Shown here piece by piece: positions 9,879-22,520 of a stretch of DNA of 64,000 bases. How positions within the stretch are numbered: position 1 is the first letter of the stretch; each line of letters starts with the position of its first letter. The translations under genes and the position numbers were made by a program. The notes under the pieces are model-generated. The model did not search any database. It was not told where the DNA came from and saw only the letters and a list, made by a program, of their open reading frames with translations. Location: NCBI GenBank assembly GCA_027946365.1, contig JAPEUQ010000002.1, positions 992,001 through 1,056,000 on the forward strand. The letters are read 5' to 3'. The stretch is from Kalmusia sp. IMI 367209 (taxonomy: Eukaryota > Ascomycota > Dothideomycetes > Pleosporales > Didymosphaeriaceae).

Positions 9879-11643
9879 TTACAAAGCTCCACCAAGGACA
9901 CGAACCAGCCACATAGACAACCTCACACCAACACTAACCTTCCTCTCTGGCTTCTCGAACTCGCTTTCCTCAACTTTCGTTGCATACTCGCCCAACCACT
10001 TGACTTCCTCGCCGAGTCTCCTGCGCAACCCGGGATCGGACGTCGCGATAATAACATTAGCCTCAAGATCCAACTCATACGACCTTTTCGTGTAATTCGA
10101 GGAGCCCACGACCGTTAGGCTCGGATTCTCTTCCTTCTCCACGGGACCTTCCTGTGTCGACGGAAAATTGACCCACAGCCCCTTCGCATGATACGTCCAC
10201 CCGCCCTCCTCATTGACCTTGCCGCGTCGCCACTCTTTGAGATGTATGGATTCGTCAAGACCATCGTACTTTACTTTTCGAAGGAACATCTTGGACAGGT
10301 GTGTATATGCGTCCGGCAACATCCCGCTGACGCCCTTGCTGCCGTAGAATCCGTTGGCGAAGGGGTGCGCGGTGAGCACGGTGCCGGAGGCTGGGCGTGT
10401 GCGGAGGAGCATCCGGCGGAAGGCGGGTGTCATGTTGAAATAGCCAGCTGTGAAGGTCCATGTGCTCGGATTGAAAGGCGGTTTCGACAATGCTGTCAAG
10501 ACGGTCGTAAGGGCGGGCAGTTCGGTGGATGTGTCTAAGAGCGGGACGAGTGAGAGAACAGGGTAAATTGTTGTGGTTGATGGATTTGCGAGCGCGGGCG
10601 GAGAGTTAGATGGTGTAAGGAGGTGGGTGAGATGTTTTGAGGCGGATTTTTTGAACCCAGAGGATGAGGTCAACGGGGAAGGGGCGGGATTGGTGGACGG
10701 CCAGGAAATGGTGTAGCCGGCTTGCGTGTCTGCGGGCTGGATGTCGAAGGAGAGATTGCAGACGCCGGCATGGATCTTGGAGAAGTACTCAGCTAGCCGC
10801 GCATCGCTGAGCAAGTGATAGCGATCCTGGCGATTCGTGAAATAGTCCGTACTGAGGTTCGCTCCGCTCATGATGACCTCGTCGTCGATACCGTACAATT
10901 TCATGTGCTGCAGGCCCCAACCTTCGTTGATGCGCTTGGGCACGATCTTTTTGCGAAGACCGGTGAGGTTGGGCGTATGGAACATACGAATTTCTACCCT
11001 TGAGCCGAATTCGGTGATGAGGGGGGCGAGCAGGGAGGCACATGATGCATTGGGTGTTTCTCTGGTTCCGCGAAGAGCGTCTGTTAAAAAGGAAACACGA
11101 AGGTTGGGATTATTTAGAAGTGCAGTCCGAATGGTAGAGATGAGGTCGTGTTCAGTTTTGCCGATATAGAGAGTGCTGAGGTATATGCGGGATTGAGCTT
11201 TTGAAATTTTGTCCTGCAATGCATTAGACCATGTAGTATGTTGAAAGTATTCGACACAAGAATTTGCGAATCAAAAAGGCAAGAGGACAATGACGGTATG
11301 AAAATGATCAATTGCGCAGTCCCAAGACGTAAGATCACCATGCTTGATGAAGAAAGGGAACACGTGAAATTTGACCAACCTTAAGTGTTTCATAGAATTC
11401 CGATGGCGTCTTCAGAATCTGTATCTGCTCAGGTTGAACCTCAAATCTAGGTGCTATCTTGTCCAAATCGGTGGTAATGCTGGCAAGCATAGAAGCTTGG
11501 GATTGGGGTGCTGACGGAGCCATTGAAGGGGCGTTCGCCGTCGAATATCTCCGTGCGCATGGGGATAACCGTGTCCTGGCTGGAATACTGCGTCGTAAGG
11601 CAACTCGAGAGCCTTGTACTCTTAACGCGCTCCGTATTATCAT
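9879..11643 (-). CDS. PGS1: CDP-diacylglycerol-glycerol-3-phosphate phosphatidyltransferase, mitochondrial
   Basis: This enzyme makes phosphatidylglycerol-phosphate, the committed step to cardiolipin in mitochondria. Exons are 11380-11643 and 9879-11213; 532 aa. The intron is 166 bp with a weak GTTGGT donor, longer than most here. The N-terminus (MIIRSALRVQGSRVALRRS...) is a good mitochondrial presequence. The protein has two phospholipase-D-type HKD motifs: HMKLYGID followed by SGANLS, and HAKGLWVN followed by GSSNYTKRSYELDLEAN. This fits eukaryotic PGS1 and not the unrelated bacterial PgsA. Its start is 150 bp from the start of the complex I gene on the other strand. Confidence 0.95.
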
Positions 11644-11793
11644 GTTGTCCTTGTTGGATGATATGGGAGATGCTCAAGTGGAAGTTTTGGTGTTGCGCTC
11701 CTCGAGCTAAACTACATCTGGAGGATGCTGCCAAGAATCGACGTCTTATGAGCGCGACACAGCTCCGACCTTCCAACCTACAACCCCGCCGCA
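11644..11793. promoter_or_regulatory. 150 bp bidirectional promoter between PGS1 and NDUFA12
   Basis: The two start codons are only 150 bp apart, so both 5' UTRs and core promoters must lie here. No TATA box is obvious. Confidence 0.6.
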
Positions 11794-12586
11794 ATGTCGA
11801 CCCTCCTCAGGACGTTGCGGAACCTCCGCAAGATTGGTTTCAAGGTATGTGATCTATGCAGCTTCCTATCAAAATTGCGACACCAATTGACCTTCTTTCG
11901 CAGGAATATGGCCACCAGATGCAGGTACACCTCCACCCACGCCCTTCTTCGCCGCACTTACCGCTAACCGCTGCCGCTCGGGAATGTAGAATATTGGTAT
12001 GCCTAGTTCACAAGCGTATGGGAGGCAATCTGGAACTGACGGGCCGCAGGCGACACCAAAGCCGGAACGTTCATCGGACGAGACCTATACGGGAACAAGT
12101 ACTATGAGAACCAGGCCGAGGAGCTGCCGCGTACGTTCGCACACGTTGCATGTATTCTGGGGCAGTCAATTGACATGCTGGCATAGTGAGATACCGATGG
12201 GTAGACTACAAGGACAAGGAATTTGATCCGTGAGTAGCGGCGGCAGACCCCTCTCGCGTGTAACGCTGATTGTTTGCAGCTCTCAGATTGAACCCGGATG
12301 GTACGTTTCCACTCCGAAGCATCTCCGCAGCAGCATCTGATAAGTGTAGGCATGCTTGGATGTCGTACATGGTCGATAAAGCTCCCAGCCAGGATCCTAT
12401 CCTCCAGAGACAAGTGCGCGAGTGGGAGCCTAAGGAGCATCGTCCGACGTTGACGTGGAGCCGCTCTGGCTACAAGCCCTACAGCACGTATGTTTGTCCC
12501 AATCTGCTGTTTGACTCGTGCTAAATTTGCGCAGAGTCAAGAACAAGTACTCGCCGTGGGTGCCTGTAGCGAAAGCTAGACAGTAG
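11794..12586 (+). CDS. NDUFA12: NADH:ubiquinone oxidoreductase (complex I) subunit NDUFA12/B17.2
   Basis: This is an accessory subunit of respiratory complex I. I resolve eight exons: 11794-11844, 11904-11924, 11990-11996, 12050-12130, 12187-12229, 12280-12300, 12350-12487 and 12535-12586, which sum to 137 aa in one continuous frame. The third exon is only 7 nt. Diagnostic sequences are IGDTKAGTFIGRDLYGNKYYEN, split over exons 3 and 4 (the 7-nt exon 3 plus one base of exon 4 give N-I-G), RYRWVDYKDKEFDPSQIEPGW and the C-terminal YSTVKNKYSPWVPVA. Seven introns in under 800 bp is intron-rich for this window. Confidence 0.94.
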
Positions 12587-13996
12587 ACTAAACCTCAGCC
12601 CTTTTCCTAGTCATCAATGTAAATAACAACGATTCAGTCGAAGCTGCAGCCCTATTTCTACCGCCATTTGCTTGTTCAGTGCCCTTATGCGCCCTTGATA
12701 CCTAAGATGACCAAGATTGCAGACCATTTGCTATGCAGTGGTCGAAGAAAATCCGTCAGTAGGACGGCACTTCGTCGGCAGTGTAAATGAATGCCTGGGT
12801 GCATTGGGATAATATTCGTTATCTTGGTGGCCCGATGCACCCATTGCTGGGGTTCGCTTCCAGCTTCCCCCTGGCTCTACGCTTCACTCCGACTTCGCAT
12901 ACCCCACATAACGGATGCATGATAAAGAACCGTTCTCCGTCGTGGGTGTGGGTCCGGTTGGCAATCAAGTGCCTGTTAGGGGCTGAGAGATGGCTACGTG
13001 CATAGGCGTGCATGGCATACCCCGACCGTTGTTGGGCACTGATAGACGATGCATACTTTGTTGAACTTTGCGTGCTGGACGAGGAACATAGCGTTCGGAA
13101 GAGGCGGAGGTCACATTGCAATCACGGAGAGCAAGGTGTGCCCCGGATTTTGACACATGCGAGATACGCAGATGCAGTCAGACGAGATGTCAAGATGTCA
13201 AGATGTCAGCGCGGCGGCTCGCATCGGCTACATGTAGCTGTCATGGGCCATGGCTGACTCGTTCGTTTGCTCGTAATGAGGCCGAGAAGACTCCCAGAGC
13301 TAGCGGTAGTCGCTAACGAGCGTTGTACGAAACGGCATTGGGACGAAAAGCGCGGATCTGCGGCCTCACATCCGCGAGGTGATTCGATGGCGCCGCGTGC
13401 AGAAGCGGTGCAGCAAGCGGAGCAGAAAGCGGTTACAGGAGCACTGCAGCAGCACTGCAGCAGCACGGGAACCGCTATCGTGGTCACCGAACGAAATGCG
13501 CTACCAGCCACATGCATTTGCGTGACTCAGAGCGGTGAGTATGAGTGGAGCCCCGGGGAAGTGCTCATAGTCGGCCGCAGAGACGTTTGCTGTCTTCCAT
13601 TGCAACGGCCGTCAAGTGCATAGCGAGCAGTCCGCAAACCGTAATCCTCTGCGCCGGCGTCCCTGCAGCGGTTCCAAGGTTCCCCAGCATTCTGGCAGCG
13701 GATTTTCGGCTAATCCAGCCATCGGCCGCCGGGCGCGTTACATCATACATTCCCGCCCGAACGCGACGACGAAAGAGTGGAGCTCGTCCACACGTGATTA
13801 CATTTTCTTTCCCAGGACACGCCTGCCTCGCATTCCCAGACGTCCAGCCGCCGTTTTCGTGTTTGTTTGCGGTCATAGCGCTGCGTCGCTGCAAATGCCC
13901 AACGGCCGCTCATAACCATCGCCTGCGCGGACTGCTTCCGTCCATCGACGCCATAACGAGGAACTCGGCGCATCCGACCCTCACGGTGGATTGGAC
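12587..13996. other. 1.4 kb intergenic region upstream of the ABC transporter
   Basis: No supported gene. Open frames such as 13267-13623 and 13545-14249 are GC-driven and resemble nothing. Short repeats are present: three near-copies of ATGTCAAG at about 13186-13208 and two of GCACTGCAGCA at about 13440-13462. This is the probable promoter of the ABC transporter. Confidence 0.45.
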
Positions 13997-16900
13997 ATGT
14001 TCGCCCACTGCAAAGGCCCGCTCTGGGGCCAGGACGACTTCTCGTCGTGCTTCGAGAAAGAGTAAGTGTCTTTCCTATTCACGTTGCAGCCGAATTCCAG
14101 GTGTCGCAGACAGTCTCCATGGAGCAACCATCGCATTCCCGCATTTGCCCCTCCGTTTCGCCTTGCACCCACGGCAACACATGCCACTTTCCGATCGGTC
14201 TGCGAAATGCTACCTCGAGCTTCTGCATCCCATGTCCACGTCCAGCTGAGAAACATCAATCGCACGGGTCAGGCCACTCTGCGCATTCTCCGGCGCAATG
14301 CGCAATGCGACATGGGAAGGTGGGGGGGTTGACGTGATTTGAACCCATTGCTAACCTGCGCAGCTATCTTCAGACATTATTTCCCCTCGTAATCTGTGCG
14401 ACATCACTCCTTTACCTCGTCTTCCAGCTATACCAGGAAGCGGCATCGTCTAAATACTACCACGCCTATTCCCAACTCGAAGATCCCCGCCAAATTTGGT
14501 CAATACGAAGCCCTCATTATGACGGTGACGACACGGATTCCAGTGAGGACGAACTCGACCGCAACGAACAGCTGGCGCTCTACCCAACCGTCAGTCGCCA
14601 GACCGCGTCTACCATAGCTGTTACCAAGCCGCGGGGCGAGGTCACGGTTGTTGTTCTGGAAGAATTCGCCGTGCTCGCAGCGCTGGGGGTACATGTTGCG
14701 ATCTTCTTCACAGATGCATGGGGACCTGAGGGGAGGATAGCTGCCATTTCCGGCATCGCTGTTTGGGCATACATTGCGACTTTAGCTTCGCTGAGGCTCC
14801 TCTTCTCAAGTACCAGCACGCTGTCATTTCCTAGGCTCTGGTACCACACGGCTTTCATCTACGGTTTCCAATGGATATTGACCATTCTCATCTTTCGGTC
14901 CGCCATTATTCATCCTCGTTCCATCCTCCAGCAACAACTCACAATCGCTAATTTCGCTCTCATTTCGGTCCTACTGATAATAGCCTTGTCTTCGCGGAAA
15001 GGAAACAAAGCCGTAGAACTCGAGTATGAAGGCGACATTAAACCTTCGCGCGAGCCCATCGCTAGTGTCTTTTCTCTTGCCACTTGGTCATGGGTGGATC
15101 CCATTGTTTGGACAGGGTACAGAAAGACATACGAGCTCTCCGATGTGTGGAATCTGGCACCAAAAGACAAAGCTGCGGCAGTCATTTCACAATATCGACA
15201 AGTGAAGAAGACATCCTCTCTAGCATTCCATCTCTTGAAGCACTTCAAGCGCGGCCTGCTGATTCAAGCTGGATGGGCTGCTCTAGGCGGCTGCATCGCT
15301 TTTGCCCCAACACTGCTCTTGAAGGCCATATTAGAGTACGTCGAGGCACCAGAGTTTACTCCAAAGAACGCCGCATGGTTCTACGTGATTCTGCTCTTCG
15401 TCTCAGGATGCCTGTCCGCCCTTGCCGATGGCCATGCATTGTGGATCGGACGAAAGATCTGCATTCGGTTGCGCGCCATTGTCATAGGAGAAATTTACGC
15501 AAAAGCACTCAAAAGGAGGGCCGCTGCGGGAGCAGACAAAGTTCTTGGTCAGGAGAAGAAGAAGAAGTCTGAGAGCGAGCCAGAAGCCGGGCGCTTGAAG
15601 CGGATTATGACGTTCGGTCGGAAGAAGAAGAAGACTACAGAGGTGGATAAGAAGGAAGATGACGAGAACCAGGCTGACTCGCAAGTCACTACCGGTGCTA
15701 TCATCAATTTGATGGCTGTGGACGCCTTCAAAGTCAGCGAAATATGTGCCTATCTGCACTTCCTATGGGCCAACACACCCGTCATGATAATCGGTGCCGT
15801 CACTTTGCTGTACACCATTCTCGGCTACAGCTCAATTGCGGGTATTGGAATGATGGTTTTCCTTCTTCCTATTAATCTCTACGTCTCAAAGCAATTTACA
15901 AGCATTCAGAAGGTGATCCTGGCAGCAACTGATGCTAGGATCCATACTACGAACGAAGTGAGTAATGACTTGCCTCCCTTCGCAATCTCAATACTAGAAT
16001 CATAACTGGGTACTAACTATTAAAGGTTTTGACGAACATTCGAATCATCAAGTTCTTTGCATGGGAGCAGCGATTTATCGGAATGGTGAATGAGAAGCGT
16101 CACATTGAGCTGAAGAACTTGAGGAAACGTTATCTCCTATGGGCAGTAGCCGCAACTGTTTGGTCAGGAACTCCTATCTTGATCACCTTTCTCTCTTTCC
16201 TTGTGTACACCAAAGTGGAGAAGAAGGATTTAGTTCCATCTGTTGCCTTCACCGCGTTGTCTTTGTTCCAGATTCTTAGGATACCACTGGACCAATTAGC
16301 TGACATGGTCGCCCACGTCCAAGAGTCGAAGGTGTCGGTCGATCGTATTGAAGAATATTTGCGGGAACCAGAAACGGACAAATACGCGCAGCTAGTCACT
16401 CACAAGAAGGATGAAGACGGTTCACCTCTCATAGGGTTTGAAAATGGAACTTTCAGTTGGGGCGGAAAAGACCTGCATGATCAAGCTGCAGCTGATGCTT
16501 TTAAATTGATGGACCTCAATATTCATTTCAAGGTCGGAGATCTGAACGTTATTGTTGGTCCAACAGGTTCCGGAAAGACATCATTACTAATGGCTTTGCT
16601 CGGTGAAATGACGAAGCTGAAAGGCGACGTTTATCTGCCTGGAGGACGCAGCCGAGAAGACTTGAAACCGGACTTCGACACAGGATTGACAGAGAGCGTC
16701 GCCTACTGCGCCCAGCAAGCATGGCTCGTCAACGGTACGGTCAAGGACAATATTGTTTTTGCAAGTCATTGGGACTCAAAACGGTACAAAGAAGTCATCG
16801 TAGCCTGCTCTCTGCAGCGGGACTTGGAAATCCTGGACGCTGGAGACGAAACTATCGTCGGAGAAAAGGGTGTGACGCTATCTGGAGGCCAAAAACAACG

Positions 16901-19673
16901 CATATCGCTCGCCCGCGCCTTGTACAGCAAAGCACGCCACGTCTTACTCGACGATGTTCTGAGTGCTGTCGACTCTCACACTGCCAAATGGATTTTTGAC
17001 AAAGCGTTAATGGGTCAGTTAATGTACAACCGTACCTGTATCCTTGTAACCCACAACGTCAGCCTGTGCTTGCCACAGGCGGGGTTTGCTGCTGTTCTCG
17101 ACAATGGCAGAATCCAAGCCCAAGGCACAGCTACCGAAGTCATTGACTCCGGAAAGCTCAACGAAGACCTCTCCAAGTCAAGACCGGCATCACGTGGGAC
17201 CTCCAGAGTGGCATCAAAAGTCAACGTACCAGGTGACGAAGGGGAAGGCGACGCCGAGCACAACAACGGAACTGCGAACGGAAATGCCAATGGCAATGCC
17301 AACGGATTAGCCGAGCCCAAGAAGAATCCAGCCAGCAATACGCAAGAAGAGACCAAAGCTGAAGGCGGCGTAAAATTGAGCATCATCCTCATGTATCTAA
17401 GGGCTATGGGTCCTTGGTACTACTGGGTTGGTGCTGCCCTGTCGTTCGCGGCGCAGCAGGTATCCTCAGTCTCGACTAATATCTGGATCCGATCATGGGC
17501 CAACGCTTATGCCGAAAAGAACATGCAATTTATGGGTTCTCACCACAAATCACCAATTACGCATGCACCGACGCTTAATGGGGTCGGTACCTGCTTGACC
17601 AGCGGGACTTGCAGCTGGAATTTTCCCTTCCCTACACAATCGACACAACACGAGTACTCGTATAGCCCGATGCAAAGTAGCTTCGCAAAATCAGATACTG
17701 AGGTCGACTCTACCTACTATCTGAGTGTATACGCGGTTCTAGGGTTAATATTTATGTTTATTACATTCGTTCGGGAGGGCTTCCTTTTCGCTGGCTCGTT
17801 AGCAGCTTCTCGTCGCATTCACGAGAGACTTATCCAGGCCATTACGCATGCGAAGTTCCGCTTCTTCGACCAAACGCCCTTGGGCCAGCTCATGAACCGA
17901 TTTTCTAAAGATATAGAATCGGTCGATCAAGAGGTACGTACAAAAATTAACAGCTCCAGAAGATAGTAAAAGCATTGTGAAGCTTCTCATTACTAGATAT
18001 GGATACTGACTTAAACGTAGGTGGCTCCTGTGGCGATTGGTGTTGTACACTGTCTTGCATCCATCATCACTATCGTTATTTTAATCTCCGTTATTACCCC
18101 AGGATTTCTCATCGCGGGGTTTTTCATCACGGTACTCTACGCTTTGATTGGTATGTTCTACTTGAATTCCTCGCGGGATCTCAAACGATTGGAGTCTGTG
18201 CATCGAAGCCCCTTGTACCAACAATTTGGCGAGACGCTTTCCGGAATGACAACAATACGAGCCTATGGAGACGAGCGACGATTTATCCGCGAGAATCTCA
18301 CCAAGATCAACACTCAGCACCGACCGTTCATCTACCTGTGGGCCGCTAACAGATGGCTTGCTTTCCGAGTTGACGTTGTCGGTGCGCTGGTGTCTTTCTT
18401 CACAGGTGTCTTCGTTGTTCGCAACGTTGGTCGCATCGATGCTGGTGCAGCTGGACTGGCGCTCACCTATGCGGTGACATTCACTGAGAATGTTTTATGG
18501 TTCGTGCGACTTTACTCAGCAAACGAACAGAATATGAATTCAGTAGAGCGTGTCCAAGAATATCTGGACGTCGACCAGGAAGCACCAGCTGTGATCCCAG
18601 AGAACAGCCCTCCCAGCAACTGGCCGAGTCAAGGTTCCGTCGAATTCATCAACTACAGCACGAGATATCGACCAGACTTCGACCTCGTCCTCCGAAATGT
18701 CACATTCAAGGTCCTGCCTGGCGAGAAGGTTGGTGTAGTCGGTCGAACCGGTGCTGGAAAGAGTTCCTTAGCTCTCGCGCTCTTCCGAGCTTTAGAAGCC
18801 GTAGAAGGAAAGATCATTGTCGATGATATTGATGTAGGACATATCGGATTGGAAGATTTGCGGAAGAACATCGTCATGGTACCGCAAGATCCGACACTCT
18901 TCACCGGCACCATCCGCAGCAATCTCGATCCTTTTGAATGTTACACAGACGAGGAGATCTTCCAAGCCCTACGCGAAGTGCATCTCATCTCTACCTCTTC
19001 AACCGCGACATCCGGCGCTGGCACCCCCGAAGGCCCTAGCACCCCCAAAGCCATCGAAATCCCCAACCCTACAACCGGCGCCGTCGTCTCTGACGTCAAT
19101 GCCAGTTACTCCGCCTCAACCGTAAACCCCTCCTCCATCCTCGCCAACCGCGATTGGGAACATGGCGAGTCCGCCGACGATACTGTCATCATCATGCCCA
19201 ACGGCACCGCGAGCAATACCACAGCCAATGTCGACCTCGCCCTGCAAGCCGACAACAAGAATCCCTTCCGTAACCTCAATTCGCCCGTTACAGAGTCCGG
19301 ATCCAATCTCTCGCAGGGGCAGAGACAGCTGCTGTGCCTAGCCCGTGCACTGCTCAAGCAACCCAAGGTGCTGCTTATGGACGAAGCGACGGCAAGCATC
19401 GACTATGCCACGGATACGAAGATCCAGGAGACGATCAGAGAGATCAAGAATACCACCATCACCATCGCCCATCGATTGCAGACCATTATCGATTATGACA
19501 AAGTACTCGTCCTCGACAAGGGTGAGGTCATCCAATTCGGCGACCCTTACGACCTTGTCCGCGAAGAAGGCGGTAGCTTCAGGAGCATGTGCGAGATGTC
19601 CGGCGAGCTGGAGAGCCTTGAGGCGGACGCGAAGAAGGCGCATATCGCGAGGGGAGCGGCGAGCAGCGAGTAA
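13997..19673 (+). CDS. Full-size ABCC (MRP-type) transporter, Ybt1/Vmr1-like
   Basis: Exons are 13997-14061, 14364-15957, 16026-17933 and 18021-19673; 1739 aa. The 302 bp first intron is the longest in the window. The protein starts MFAHCKGPLWGQDDFSSCFEK, then an extra N-terminal membrane domain (TMD0), two TMDs and two nucleotide-binding domains. NBD1 has GPTGSGKTS and LSGGQKQR with the Walker B ending LLDDVLSAVD, where the catalytic Glu is Asp, as usual in MRPs. NBD2 has GRTGAGKSS, LSQGQRQ and LLMDEATASID. A roughly 110-residue low-complexity insert precedes the NBD2 signature, and charged linkers follow TMD1 and NBD1. Yeast relatives move bile acids, glutathione conjugates and metals into the vacuole; the substrate here is not known. 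Confidence 0.93.
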
Positions 19674-20367
19674 GAAAAAATGGCAACTCCTCCTGACCCG
19701 CAAGAGCGAAAAGTAGGACGCGCCGTTTTTTCTTCTCCTTTTCTTTTTGTAAGTATGCATAGCAGCAAGTGTAGCAGTTCTACACCCCTGCACTTATATC
19801 GTTTTCTTTTCCGGATAGGTGTAATGGTTTGGGCGGTTTTCTGAGCGAATTCAGACTTGCATGCGTGGTCTTTGTATATATATCGTGGCGTTAGATGGGA
19901 AGGTTTATAGGAACGTAAACAATAAAAGCGGTACAGCTTGTGTTCTGCTCCTGAGATGACTAAGTGAGCGCTATTGGACGTGGTGTGGCGCTGTGATTGA
20001 TGCAGTCTTTATTGAAAGTGAGGTTTGGTCCAGATTGCATTGCGGAGCCTGACTTTAATAGAACACTCACTCTCCTATTACGAAGCCTCCTCATATCTTT
20101 CCATGGATCTCGTACCAGCGATTGTGAAAGTAGCTTTTCTTCTTTTCTATTTGCCGGTATTCCCATCACGTGATTTCCCTGCAGCACTTGGCGCGCTTGT
20201 GACGATGAATACGAAGCATTCAGGCTGCAACGTCATGCTTTGGAAATGTCCCATCTATATACAGATCTACGCTATCTCATTGTTCCATGTTCTTGTAACT
20301 TTGTTGCATTCTTTACTTCTTCATTCTTGGCGTTCTGGATGCAGCATGCTGTAGGCCGTCGACATCG
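19674..20367. other. Intergenic region between the ABC transporter and the HET pseudogene
   Basis: This 694 bp stretch holds the transporter 3' UTR. Polypyrimidine sequence (TTTTTTCTTCTCC...) lies just downstream of its stop. No gene is recognisable. Confidence 0.4.
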
Positions 20368-22154
20368 ATGGATACCATCGAGCCCAAGAAGTATATCTAT
20401 CGTCCGATCAATTCCTCCAATAAAGAAATACGCTTCATTACTATTAAAAGAGGGGAGTGGTTGGAACAAATTCAATGCACTCTCACTCACGGCTCGCTTT
20501 GCGACTCACCTCGGTACGCGTCGCTTTCCTGTGTCTGGGGTAGCAACGAAAATCGAGCACGGGCACTACTTGAAGGTTGCAGCTTCAGCGTGACCCGCAA
20601 CCTTGGTCATGCTCTTAGGATTTTACGATTTGCGAATGAGGACAGAATCATGTGGATAGATGCGATTTGCATCAATCAAGATGACATCGCTGAACGGAGT
20701 GCACAAGTACAACTCATGTGAAGTATCTATCGTGATGCTGAGCAGGTTGTTGGCTGGATTGACGACGAGGTAGTTGACGCTGCCACAGCCGCGTGGGTCC
20801 TTTCTGAAGCAAAAGGAAACGATTTCTCGCTAGGTTGGGCACAAAAGATGATGTATGCTGGCGGTGAACCATGGCGAAAATTAATCACGTTATTTCCTTG
20901 TTGAGAACCAACCGTCAATACTGGCGCCGGGTATGGATCACCCAAGAGGTTGCACTCGCCCGGAAAGGCATTGTCCAATGCAAAAAAAATCACAATACCC
21001 TATGAAGATGTTAGAGAAATTCTCCAAAATGTTTCGTTGAAGCCGCCAATCACTATATATCGACCAAGGCTGTTGGTATTGCGGAACTTGTTTCTCTATG
21101 TGACATGTCTGCCGTCTTCGAGAGATGTGACATCGTAGAATGCACAACTCAGGGCACGCAACTCCTCGATATTCTTCGGAAGAATAGGTTCAAGGAAGCA
21201 ATCGATCCGCGAGATAAAGTTTACGGCCTCCTTGGACTCTGTGATATGAATCTGAACTCACATGACGGGCTGAAAATCGACTATAGTGTTGAGTGGACCA
21301 AGAGAGATGTTTATACAGGAGTTGTGCGGGCAGTTGTTGACATGACTTCGAAACTCGACATCATATGCGAGACTTTATCTTTTCCAGACAAGCTGAATCT
21401 CGAGCAAGGTCAAAGACACCCCGAAGTTGACCTCCCGTCTTGGGTTCCGGATTGAACTACCCGTTCACCGGTAAAAATAATAGATGATGCCGACTCAAGA
21501 GAGGGGGCTGCGGGACGCACTCCTGCATCTGCTGGATTTTCTCCGGATGGGGATATCCTCACGGCAACAGGGGTCTGCGTAGAAACTATACAAAGGCATG
21601 GGAGATTTGTTCCAACCTGCGCCATCGGCCGCGCTGATACTAACGTAGACTATATCATTCACACTATTCGCGAGTGGTACAAGCTTTCCAAAGACATCGA
21701 TGATTCCAGTCCGGAAATATTCGACTTATTCAGTCGGACCATTCTGCGAGGATTTAATAGAGGTCAATTCTTAATTAATAAGATACTAGACGAATCTCAT
21801 CAAACGTCAGATCCAATGAACACAACAGAAGCACGAACCTGGATACAAGAGAGTTTGTGTACGGCATTAAATTATTCCTTGGGCGGCTGTCAGTTTTTTC
21901 TCATCAAACCCACCAAAGATGATCCTTCCGCAGAATACCATACGCTTCCGCTTATGGGTGTTGGCCAAGGAGGAATCGAAGAGGAGGATTTGATTTGCGT
22001 GCTTCTAGGCTGGAAATGGCCTGTTGTGATTCGACCCGTTGGGGATCAATTTAGGTTTGTATCAGCTGTCTATGTGGATGATTTGTGGGATGGTCAAGCG
22101 ATTGATGACTTGGAGAATGGCTTTTACAACCTGGAGTCCTTCAACATACGCTAG
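20368..22154 (+). pseudogene. HET-domain (heterokaryon incompatibility) gene, disrupted
   Basis: HET proteins trigger cell death on fusion of unlike strains. The N-terminal HET domain is clear: YASLSCVWG (family consensus has Tyr where Cys stands) and IMWIDAICINQDDIAERSAQV, then SIYRDAEQVVGWID, YWRRVWITQEVALAR, DPRDKVYGLLGL and a C-terminal region to 22154. Reading is broken by TGA at 20719-20721, where Arg/Lys is expected after QLM, and by TGA at 21453-21455, where Trp is expected after LPSWVPD. Frame changes occur near 20880-20900, at an A8 run (20982-20989) and near 21050-21100. The two stops are the kind made by C-to-T or G-to-A changes. Introns cannot repair this set. It is most likely a dead copy. 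Confidence 0.85.
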
Positions 22155-22520
22155 AGATCTACCAACGGACTATTAGCGGCTATTTGGCTTCTAAGCTATA
22201 CCTCTAAGACGACCTTTCTGTATCGAGATTTGCTAGAATTGGGGGCTTCTTGCAGGTAGAACTGTGTAGGTATCAAGCCTCCTGGAGTGACACGCTTTCA
22301 TATGCACCTGTGGTCTCTCTGCGTGAAATCGCCAGAAAACGAGTAGAACGCAAAACGCAGCAGCAGACGTATTATAGGTCTTGGAGCAACACAACACATC
22401 TTACAAGCCAGGAAAAGTTTTGTTCAACTTGATTTGCCTTCTATCTGGCATAGCTACTGTACATGCATGAACTTCATCCCGCTACTCACCACTGCCCCTC
22501 CCCGACCATTCCTCACTGGC
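22155..22520. other. Short convergent intergenic region
   Basis: This is 366 bp between the HET pseudogene and the 3' end of the disordered-protein gene. Nothing is recognised. Confidence 0.35.

Noticed and set aside
13545..14249. 234 aa plus-strand frame
   Set aside because: It overlaps the first exon and intron of the ABC transporter and is low-complexity GC-driven sequence.
14330..14350. Second B-box-like stretch (GATTTGAACCC) inside the ABC transporter intron
   Set aside because: No matching acceptor stem or D arm on the minus strand.
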